DNA of 64,000 bases. Source: Candidatus Parcubacteria bacterium. GTDB taxonomy: Bacteria; Patescibacteriota; Saccharimonadia; Saccharimonadales; Saccharimonadaceae. The stretch is from assembly GCA_023432445.1 (NCBI GenBank), contig JAEYUP010000001.1, forward strand, positions 496,001-560,000, written 5' to 3'. Of the stretch, positions 39,751-46,333 are shown in pieces. The notes beneath the pieces are model-generated. The model was not told where the DNA came from. It saw nothing but the letters and a program-made list of their open reading frames with translations, and made no database searches. Made by a program: the position numbers and the translations under genes. How positions within the stretch are numbered: position 1 is the stretch's first letter; every line of letters starts with the position of its first letter.

Positions 39751-40011
39751 GTGAGGGTGGTTATTATATCGAAGGACCGGACGGATTACGCGCGGGACGT
39801 TGAGGTGTATCGAAATGATTTTAAGCGTGTAACTGGCCGCGAACTTGAGGTCTTGGACCCAGAATCCCGTGATGGCGTGAGCTTTTGCCGAGCCTACGAC
39901 ATTCTAGAATTTCCGACAGTCGTAGCCCTGAGTGATGATAGTCAGCTGCTGAACCAATGGCGGGGGATGCCGCTACCAACCATTAATGAACTTAGTTATT
40001 ATTCAAGTTAG
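39751..40011 (+). CDS. Small thioredoxin-fold-like protein
   Basis: 86 residues from GTG 39751, 4 bp after nrdR stop. Beta-alpha-beta start (VRVVIISKDRTDYARDVEVYRNDF), a central loop with a single Cys (SFCRAYDILEFPTVVAL) and a cis-Pro-like FPT, resembling a thioredoxin fold without a CxxC. Cytoplasmic. Adjacent to nrdR, so a link to ribonucleotide reductase electron supply is possible but unproven. Confidence 0.6.
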   Translation: MRVVIISKDRTDYARDVEVYRNDFKRVTGRELEVLDPESRDGVSFCRAYDILEFPTVVALSDDSQLLNQWRGMPLPTINELSYYSS

Positions 40012-40044
40012 CCAGATAGGGCTTTATGGCTGAGTAAAATGATG

Positions 40045-40050
40045 TATAAT
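40045..40050 (+). promoter_or_regulatory. -10 box of the T-box/ileS transcript
   Basis: TATAAT with TG just upstream; weak -35. Transcript would start near 40057, at the beginning of the T-box leader. Confidence 0.5.
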
Positions 40051-40055
40051 CAAAG

Positions 40056-40240
40056 TCAGAAACGTTTGAGTGGTTATCAGCCACGAGTTTTCGGAAGAAA
40101 CCTGGTGCGCCAGCGAGTAGAACCGAACGCGATCGCCGCGTGAGAGCAATCAACGAAGTGCTGAAAAGAAAATCTTTTCGGAAATCGGATGGTACCACCC
40201 GCCTGACGGGTTCCGATGGACGAAGGGATTTTATTATTTT
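40056..40240 (+). promoter_or_regulatory. T-box riboswitch upstream of ileS
   Basis: The antiterminator core TGGTACC (40190-40196) is flanked by TCGGA/TCCGA and CCCG/CGGG helices, the T-box bulge arrangement that senses an uncharged tRNA acceptor end. Upstream, GTGG...CCAC (40070-40084) presents AUC (40076-40078) in a hairpin loop, an isoleucine specifier codon in a very short Stem I, as described for actinobacterial ultrashort-Stem-I T-boxes. A further stem (40169-40180 with 40221-40232, all 12 positions paired with G-U allowed) encloses the core and may sequester the region before a T-rich stretch. Whether it works by transcription or translation is not clear. Confidence 0.87.
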
Positions 40241-40255
40241 AAAAAAGGAACAACT

Positions 40256-43200
40256 GTGAAGTTTAAAGCCAACACCCGCCGCCGCGCACTAGAGTACGAG
40301 AAAGACATTGTCCAGCAGTGGAAGGCGAACAAAACGTTTGAGAAATCGATCGAGCAACGTTCGGTCGAGAACTCATACGTGTTTTACGATGGTCCGCCGT
40401 TTATTTCGGGTGTGCCACACCACGGGACGCTCCTCAGCTCGATTGTAAAAGACGCGGTGCCTCGTTACCAAACGATGAAGGGCAAGAGAGTTGAGCGTGT
40501 CTGGGGTTGGGACGCTCATGGTCTCCCCGCAGAGCGCTATACCGAAAAGAAACTGGGCATTAACTCTCGCCAGGAAGTGATCGAATACGGTATCGAAAAA
40601 TATATTAACGCTACCCGTGAGAATATGCTTGAGACAAGTTCGCTTTGGGAAGAGACCGTCGACCGGGTTGGTCGTTGGGTCGATTTCAAGGGTGCTTACA
40701 AGACCATGGATAAGGACTACATGGAAAGTATTTGGTGGGCGTTCAAGACATTGTACGAAAAGGGCAAGATCTACGAAGGCGAGAAGGTTCTTATGTACTG
40801 TACCCTCGACGCCACACCACTGTCGAAGGCGGAGGTTACCATGGACGCCGGCGCCTACCAGGATGTGACCGACCCGAGTGTGTATGTGAAGTTTAAGCTG
40901 AAACCGTCGCAGGATAGTCTCAAGTTTACACCTGAGCTTTCAGAGCTGGTCAAAAGTGGGCGGAAGACAGCAACCTTCCGACTAGGTGTAAAAAATCTTA
41001 AGGTCGGTGATATTGCCGAACTGTTAACTCGACACGAAGATCACGTAAGCCCGTTTGGGTATGCAAAGATAACAGACGTCAAGACGATGACTCTTGGAAC
41101 GCTGCCGATCGATTATGCTGGGCACGAAAAGTATACCTCGAAAGAACAACAATTAGAGGTGTATCGTGGGTACTATGGCGATGGCGTGACGCTTGAATCA
41201 GAGTTCACAATTTATGACTTTGAACTTATGAATGAAGTGGAGGAACAGCCTTTCCTCCTTGGCTGGACGACAACCCCTTGGACCCTACCTGCGAACACCG
41301 CGCTGGCGATTAACCCGACTCTTGATTATGTGAAGGTTGCCTATGAAGGTGAAGTATTCATTCTCGCAAAAGAACTTGTTGAAAATGTTTTCACCGACGA
41401 GAAGCACCAGCCGTTGCCTTACGAAGTTATCGGTCCTGTTGACGGGGATTCAATCGTTGGCATTGCCTACGAGCCACTATTTGGTGATCGAGGTGAAAAC
41501 GCTCATAAGATCTGGGCCGCCGACTATGTCACGACTGAGTCCGGTACGGGCATCGTTCATATCGCGCCGGCCTACGGCGAGGAAGACTTTGCGCTGGCGA
41601 GCAAAGAAAAAATCCCGGTCGTGCACGTTCTCGACGAAAACGGTGAATTTACCGAAACCGAATGGCAGGGCCAGAACGTTTGGGAAATCAACAAAACGAT
41701 TGCTAAGACACTGCACGAGCGTGGTGTCGTTTGGAAGATTGATTACATTCGTCACTCGTATCCGCACTGTCACCGTTGTGGTACGCGCTTGATGTACCGA
41801 GCGCACCCGAGTTGGTTTATGGACATCGACAGCCAGCGCGACCAGATGCTGACGCAAAATGCCGACATCAATTGGTTCCCAGACCACGTTAAGAATGGTC
41901 GGTTTGCCAAGACGATCGAGCAGGCGCCAGACTGGAACATATCGCGTGATCGTTTTTGGGCGACGGCGATGCCAGTTTGGAAGTCTGAGAGCGGCAAGGT
42001 AAAGGTGGTGGGAAGCTACGCTGAGCTTAAAGATCTGAGTGGCGTCGAGCTTGAGGATTACCACCGACCATGGATCGACGATGTCACATTCGAGATTGAT
42101 GGCGAGAAGTACACCCGAATCGACAAGGTGATGGATAGCTGGTTTGAGGCTGGTAGTATGCCGTTTGCGCAGTTCCACTATCCGTTTGAGAACAAAGAGA
42201 AATTTGAAGCCAATTTCCCCGGTGATTTCATTGTTGAGTACATCGGGCAGGTACGCGCCTGGTTTTACTACATGCATGCTATGAGTGTGGCGCTGTTCGG
42301 TGAAAATTCATTCAAGAATGTTATCGTGACCGGAAACGTGGCGGGTAACGACGGTCGCAAGATGAGTAAAAGCTATGGGAACTATACCGACCCGAACGAG
42401 CTGATGGATAAATTTAGCGCCGACTCGCTCCGTTTTTTGCTTCTCTCCAGCCCTCTACTTTCCGGCGAAGACTTTGCTTTGCAAGACAAGGAAGTTGGAG
42501 ACGTTGCGCGCAAGCTCAGCATGATTTGGAATATGTACGACTTCTTTACGATGTACGCCGAAGTTGATGGCTGGGAGTACGACCCAGAAAGCGCTGCGGA
42601 GATAAGCCTAGATGAACTCGACAACCCATTAGACAAGTGGATTGTCTCCAGGCTACATCAGCTAAACGAGCACATTACAACCTACATGGATGGATATAAT
42701 ATCCCCGATGCAATGTCCGAGATATTGCCGTTCATCGACGATGCCAGTAACTGGTATGTGCGCCGTAGTCGCCGACGTTTCTGGAAGAGCGGCGATGATA
42801 ACGATAAGGTTGACGCTTATAAGGTGCTGCATTGTGTACTGATGAAACTGGCTATTATATTGGCGCCGTTTACACCATTTTTGGCGGAAGAGCTGTACTT
42901 GAAGTTGACGGGCAATGACGACTCAGTGCACCTACTCGATTGGCCGGCGGACTACTCGAAAGACGAAGCAACGCTTGATTATATGAAGGCAGCTCGGAAG
43001 ATAATCGAGATTGGTCTAATGCAGCGCATGGAGCGCGATGACGAGTTCGGACAGATAAAGGTTCGCCAGCCTTTGGCGGAATTAACTTATGGTGGAGTCG
43101 AACTGCCGGACTTCTATGAGCAGATGATCGCCGACGAGGTTAATGTCAAAAAGGTGTCGCGTGGGTTTGTCACGGACGAAGGCGGCGAGAGTTTGGTCGA

Positions 43201-43510
43201 CGAATGGCAAAACAACGGAGCGGTCTATGTGGCGCTAGACAAAAAAATCACTCCAGAGCTACATCGCGAAGGCTTGTCGCGCGAAGTTATTCGTCACGTT
43301 CAGGCGGCCCGCAAAGAAGCCGGCTTAAACGTTGACGATAGAATCACGCTGTCGCTCTCTAGCTCAGACGAAACAGTAAGCTCCGCCGTGCAGGAGCACG
43401 CCGAGGCTATCTACCACGAAACACTAGCCACTGTCGGAGAGGCAAGTGCTTACACTACAGAGGTCACCGTGGAAGGTGCAGTGCTGACAATATCTCTTGA
43501 GAAAAAATAA
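40256..43510 (+). CDS. ileS: Isoleucyl-tRNA synthetase (type 2) with ASCH-like insertion
   Basis: 1,084 residues, GTG start. Class I synthetase: HIGH motif variant PHHGT (H55-T58, usual HxGH), KMSKS at ~K702, a CHRCG zinc site (~503) and an editing-domain sequence WTTTPWTLPANTAL (~340). Residues ~220-325 are an insertion absent from ordinary IleRS: KFTPELSELVKSGRKT...KVGDIAELL..., which resembles an ASCH (RNA-binding PUA-like) domain. It sits between the catalytic core and the editing domain. Overall more like the eukaryote-like type 2 IleRS. Expression is under a T-box that senses tRNA-Ile. Confidence 0.96.
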   Translation: MKFKANTRRRALEYEKDIVQQWKANKTFEKSIEQRSVENSYVFYDGPPFISGVPHHGTLLSSIVKDAVPRYQTMKGKRVERVWGWDAHGLPAERYTEKKLGINSRQEVIEYGIEKYINATRENMLETSSLWEETVDRVGRWVDFKGAYKTMDKDYMESIWWAFKTLYEKGKIYEGEKVLMYCTLDATPLSKAEVTMDAGAYQDVTDPSVYVKFKLKPSQDSLKFTPELSELVKSGRKTATFRLGVKNLKVGDIAELLTRHEDHVSPFGYAKITDVKTMTLGTLPIDYAGHEKYTSKEQQLEVYRGYYGDGVTLESEFTIYDFELMNEVEEQPFLLGWTTTPWTLPANTALAINPTLDYVKVAYEGEVFILAKELVENVFTDEKHQPLPYEVIGPVDGDSIVGIAYEPLFGDRGENAHKIWAADYVTTESGTGIVHIAPAYGEEDFALASKEKIPVVHVLDENGEFTETEWQGQNVWEINKTIAKTLHERGVVWKIDYIRHSYPHCHRCGTRLMYRAHPSWFMDIDSQRDQMLTQNADINWFPDHVKNGRFAKTIEQAPDWNISRDRFWATAMPVWKSESGKVKVVGSYAELKDLSGVELEDYHRPWIDDVTFEIDGEKYTRIDKVMDSWFEAGSMPFAQFHYPFENKEKFEANFPGDFIVEYIGQVRAWFYYMHAMSVALFGENSFKNVIVTGNVAGNDGRKMSKSYGNYTDPNELMDKFSADSLRFLLLSSPLLSGEDFALQDKEVGDVARKLSMIWNMYDFFTMYAEVDGWEYDPESAAEISLDELDNPLDKWIVSRLHQLNEHITTYMDGYNIPDAMSEILPFIDDASNWYVRRSRRRFWKSGDDNDKVDAYKVLHCVLMKLAIILAPFTPFLAEELYLKLTGNDDSVHLLDWPADYSKDEATLDYMKAARKIIEIGLMQRMERDDEFGQIKVRQPLAELTYGGVELPDFYEQMIADEVNVKKVSRGFVTDEGGESLVDEWQNNGAVYVALDKKITPELHREGLSREVIRHVQAARKEAGLNVDDRITLSLSSSDETVSSAVQEHAEAIYHETLATVGEASAYTTEVTVEGAVLTISLEKK

Positions 43511-43523
43511 AAACCAATTGAAA

Positions 43524-43565
43524 GGCCGCCCGTTCCCTCGCTTGCAGCAAGGTACTAGGGCGGCT
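43524..43565. terminator. Convergent terminator between ileS and the next gene
   Basis: GGCCGCCC and GGGCGGCT pair, with an inner CTTGC/GCAAG. On the minus strand the stem is followed by a T-rich tail, so it fits best as the minus-strand terminator. Confidence 0.5.
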
Positions 43566-43567
43566 TA

Positions 43568-44134
43568 TCACTTCCAAATCGGCTTGTAGTTGGTGGGATG
43601 CTGACGTTTGTTGGGTACCTGCTTCTGGATGACGTCATAGATAACGCCGTATACCCAAAAACCAAGACCACTGATCATCAACAAAACTAGCGGATAGTTC
43701 TCTTGGCTGAAAAAACCGCCAAAGAGCGACGGAACAAACAAGTAGCATACTGCCGCCGTGAAGCCAAAGAACATTACGAAGTCGTGCCAGCGTTTACTGG
43801 GGGACTTCCATGCCTGGGGCGTGTAGTCGCTAGGGCTATACATAACCCGTCGACCGATGTAGAAGACCAAAACCCCAGCCAGAAGTGATGCCAAAATCCA
43901 CCACCAGTTCGACGCCCATGCGGGACGAGAAACTTCGGCTAAGATCACGACCGTAACAGCCAGCGATAAGCCGAAACCTCCCGGAAGAAAGGCCCTTGAC
44001 TGGTCGCGCCACACTGGAACATCCCTTGGTCCGTTACCTGGCTTGCGAGACTCGAAGAGCCACGCCACTAGGTACATAGCGTAGGGGACGGCTGCAATAC
44101 CGGCCCAGACTAACAAGAATAGCAGGAAACTCAC
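43568..44134 (-). CDS. Multi-pass membrane protein, unknown function
   Basis: 188 residues with about five hydrophobic segments (~2-25, 55-70, 76-97, 118-138, 146-168) and a Trp-rich loop. No signal-peptide cleavage site or enzyme motif recognised. The C-terminus is basic. It lies alone on the minus strand between ileS and the PRTase-like gene. Confidence 0.72.
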   Translation of the reverse strand: MSFLLFLLVWAGIAAVPYAMYLVAWLFESRKPGNGPRDVPVWRDQSRAFLPGGFGLSLAVTVVILAEVSRPAWASNWWWILASLLAGVLVFYIGRRVMYSPSDYTPQAWKSPSKRWHDFVMFFGFTAAVCYLFVPSLFGGFFSQENYPLVLLMISGLGFWVYGVIYDVIQKQVPNKRQHPTNYKPIWK

Positions 44135-44212
44135 GCCTCCGCCTCCATTCGCATTTAAAGGATCTCATTGGAAATGTATGCATATTATACCAATTTTAGT
44201 ATGAAAAAGCAA

Positions 44213-44241
44213 TTGACCGTAGGATGTTTTTGTGATTATAT
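44213..44241 (+). promoter_or_regulatory. Promoter of the PRTase-like gene
   Basis: TTGACC, a 17-bp spacer and TTATAT; transcript would start near 44248. Confidence 0.55.
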
Positions 44242-44277
44242 TGAAGGCAGTTATTGAAAAAACAAACCAACACAAGT

Positions 44278-45450
44278 ATGACTTCAGAGAACAAATCACC
44301 CCGCGACTATAAAGACATTCGTCAGACATATTCTGATGATGATGTTAACTACCAAGTCTTAAAAACCGAGAAACAGGGAATTACATATCGGGATCAAAGG
44401 GGAGGCCTGCGTGTTGAGAACGGCGTCTGGACAAATGAATACTTGCGCGAACAGTATCTCAGGGAAACCGGTCTACTGATTGGAAAGATGGACGGAAGGG
44501 TCGACCTAAACGTTATTCAGGGAGATATAATAGATGATCGTGTTGAAGATGGTGACCACCGCCCCGACACCGTAATTTGGCTAGACAAGTCGGCACGTCC
44601 TGTGTCTTGGTTTACAGATGCTTTCTGGGATCAAATTGCCCGTGACGGATCTAAAAAACCTGAAAACGATTTTCTAAACATCGATAGGGTTAACTGGTTT
44701 GTTCAGCTTGGGTATGATCAGCTAACTGCATCGCGTAGACTCGGCCGCGATGATTTTAAAATAGAAGATGTTAACCCAGACTCTATAACGGCGCTTCGCG
44801 CTTACTTTACTGTCGGCAAGCTTACTGAAGAGAACTGGCGTGAAGAGGCCTGGAAGTTGCCGACACGTCTAGATGGCCAGCACATTTTAGTTGTTGATGA
44901 GGTCAAAAATCGGGGAGGAACTCTTCTCATAGCCACAGAGGTACTGAGGAAAGCTATCCCAGAGGCCACTGTCGACGGTACGTATTTCTGGCATGGTGGA
45001 CGCCTGTCTATTGACGGTATGTCGGCCGATTTTGATAACCAACAAATGGAATCGGCGCCGCTATGGTATGACAATAACGACCCAATGGGCCGTGAAGTCG
45101 GTGATATCTCAATCGGATATTATGAACGATTGTATAAAAAAGAACCGACCCAAGAGAACTTACGCAAAAAAATCGCTGCATTTGCTTTAAGCGCCCCTCA
45201 TCACAATCCTTTAACAGACGAAAAACGCGACGATTTGTCGGCTAAAAAATTGAAGCAAGACATAGCCTATGCGACCTATGCCTTGGCGGCTAAGAAGATG
45301 GTACATGTACCAAGTCCTGAGTTCGGAGCAGAAGAACTTTTCAAAGTTATGGAATCACAAGGGCTATCGCGCGAAGAAGCTAAAACATTTATCCAAAACA
45401 GACAGAGCGAAAATCGCGACCAAGCAAGAAATCCACGTCGGGTTGCCTAG
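44278..45450 (+). CDS. Phosphoribosyltransferase-domain protein
   Basis: 390 residues from ATG 44278 (a TTG at 44254 is the alternative). A central type I PRTase-like region: DTVIWLDKSARPVSWF (~95) and HILVVDEVKNRGGTLLIA (~205) at the PRPP loop position (usual VDDVVxTGGT; the second Asp is Glu and the loop has NRGG). An N-terminal ~90-residue region and a C-terminal helical region (~300-390) are unrecognised. Cytoplasmic. It is unlike the shorter PRTase-like gene at 31016, but both have altered loops. Function unknown. Confidence 0.65.
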   Translation: MTSENKSPRDYKDIRQTYSDDDVNYQVLKTEKQGITYRDQRGGLRVENGVWTNEYLREQYLRETGLLIGKMDGRVDLNVIQGDIIDDRVEDGDHRPDTVIWLDKSARPVSWFTDAFWDQIARDGSKKPENDFLNIDRVNWFVQLGYDQLTASRRLGRDDFKIEDVNPDSITALRAYFTVGKLTEENWREEAWKLPTRLDGQHILVVDEVKNRGGTLLIATEVLRKAIPEATVDGTYFWHGGRLSIDGMSADFDNQQMESAPLWYDNNDPMGREVGDISIGYYERLYKKEPTQENLRKKIAAFALSAPHHNPLTDEKRDDLSAKKLKQDIAYATYALAAKKMVHVPSPEFGAEELFKVMESQGLSREEAKTFIQNRQSENRDQARNPRRVA

Positions 45451-45451
45451 C

Positions 45452-45490
45452 AAAAAAGAAGAAGCTCCGGTCCCAAAATGGTGCCGGAGC
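45452..45490 (-). terminator. Terminator of the minus-strand gene at 45493
   Basis: GCTCCGG and CCGGAGC pair; on the minus strand a T-rich tail follows (CTTCTTCTTTTTT). It can also act for the plus-strand gene ending at 45450. Confidence 0.78.
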
Positions 45491-45492
45491 CG

Positions 45493-45816
45493 TTAATCGT
45501 CCTCGATGCTAACTTCCATGAGGCCGATTACCTTCTTGCCGAAGTGTGCATCTGTTTGTACCAAGTGGTACCCCCGCACAATGCGCGATTCTCCGGATAC
45601 GGTAGTGTATCCTTCGATGCGCGCCGTAGCGCGGCCCCACGAGTTATCGACGTAGGTCAGGGTAACAAAAATTTTCCTGACTTTCTGGTGTTTGATAATC
45701 GACGACTTTTGTCGTTTCTTTTGTCGAACTACTCGGTAGACAGTGGTTATGTTGGCCTCTGGTTTGGGAAGGTGCAGGCTGTCGGCGATGATGTCGTATT
45801 TCTCGATCGTCGCCAC
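45493..45816 (-). CDS. Hypothetical protein, basic
   Basis: 107 residues from GTG 45816, with an SD AGAGAGG 6 nt upstream. The strand is fixed by the minus-strand promoter TTGACT-17-TATAAT (45884-45856) and the terminator directly after its stop; the ATG at 45867 lies inside the promoter and cannot be the start. A strongly basic middle (VRQKKRQKSSIIKHQKVRK) and strand-like C-terminal half (IFVTLTYVDNSWGRATARIEGY). The competing plus-strand reading over the same bases is a shadow. No family recognised. Confidence 0.72.
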   Translation of the reverse strand: MATIEKYDIIADSLHLPKPEANITTVYRVVRQKKRQKSSIIKHQKVRKIFVTLTYVDNSWGRATARIEGYTTVSGESRIVRGYHLVQTDAHFGKKVIGLMEVSIEDD

Positions 45817-45849
45817 GATTATGCCTCTCTCTTTGTAGGGGAGATTAAC

Positions 45850-45863
45850 GGTATAATTATACC
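45850..45863. promoter_or_regulatory. 14-bp perfect palindrome at the -10 of the 45493 gene
   Basis: GGTATAATTATACC is a perfect dyad covering the minus-strand TATAAT (45856-45861); a repressor bound here would block the promoter. It also presents TATAAT on the plus strand. Confidence 0.6.
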
Positions 45864-45884
45864 GCAAAATGATAAATAAGTCAA
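45856..45884 (-). promoter_or_regulatory. Promoter of the minus-strand gene at 45493
   Basis: TTGACT, a 17-bp spacer and TATAAT, read on the minus strand (45884 to 45856). Confidence 0.8.
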
Positions 45885-45919
45885 TAACCTACTAGCCTTG
45901 GGTGGGGTAGGGGGTGCGA

Positions 45920-45948
45920 TTGACAAAACTTAAGCATTATGCTAGGAT
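45920..45948 (+). promoter_or_regulatory. Promoter of the small acidic gene at 45975
   Basis: TTGACA, a 17-bp spacer and TAGGAT, ~27 nt before the ATG. Confidence 0.65.
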
Positions 45949-45974
45949 AGTAGGGTAAGTTAAGAAAAACAAAC

Positions 45975-46160
45975 ATGTCATTATATCAATACCTCCAGTT
46001 ACAGCCAGTTGACCCGCAAGACGACGGGTCGGTCAGCGACCTTGATGAATACCAACAGGACGACACGATCGACCTGACCCAGGACATCGACGAAGAGACG
46101 CTTGAAACGAACTTAAACCTAATCCTCAAAGATATGCACGAGGACGATAAGACGGTTTAA
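45975..46160 (+). CDS. Small acidic hypothetical protein
   Basis: 61 residues, very acidic (Asp/Glu ~35%), with a helical C-terminus (DEETLETNLNLILKDMHEDD). No signal or membrane segment. Supported by its own promoter and terminator rather than by homology. Could be an acidic binding partner of a basic protein. Confidence 0.65.
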   Translation: MSLYQYLQLQPVDPQDDGSVSDLDEYQQDDTIDLTQDIDEETLETNLNLILKDMHEDDKTV

Positions 46161-46195
46161 CGTTTTACTAATTTTGCTATAAATTAGCGTAAATG

Positions 46196-46216
46196 ACACC
46201 GGTAACGGTGTTTTTA
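46196..46216 (+). terminator. Terminator after the small acidic gene
   Basis: ACACCG-GTAA-CGGTGT with a TTTTT tail: a compact tetraloop terminator. Confidence 0.85.
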
Positions 46217-46333
46217 AGTTGCGTTATTGTGCAAAAAAGGGTATATTTAATTAAAATACAAAAGTTGAGAGATTTGTATATATTAATTTACCGTGCGAGG
46301 TTGGTGGAATCTTGTGCCTAAAGGGAGCAGGCT

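Noticed and set aside
45478..45879. Plus-strand 133-residue open frame opposite the minus gene at 45493
   Set aside because: The minus strand has a consensus promoter, an SD and a terminator exactly bracketing its frame; the plus frame has none.
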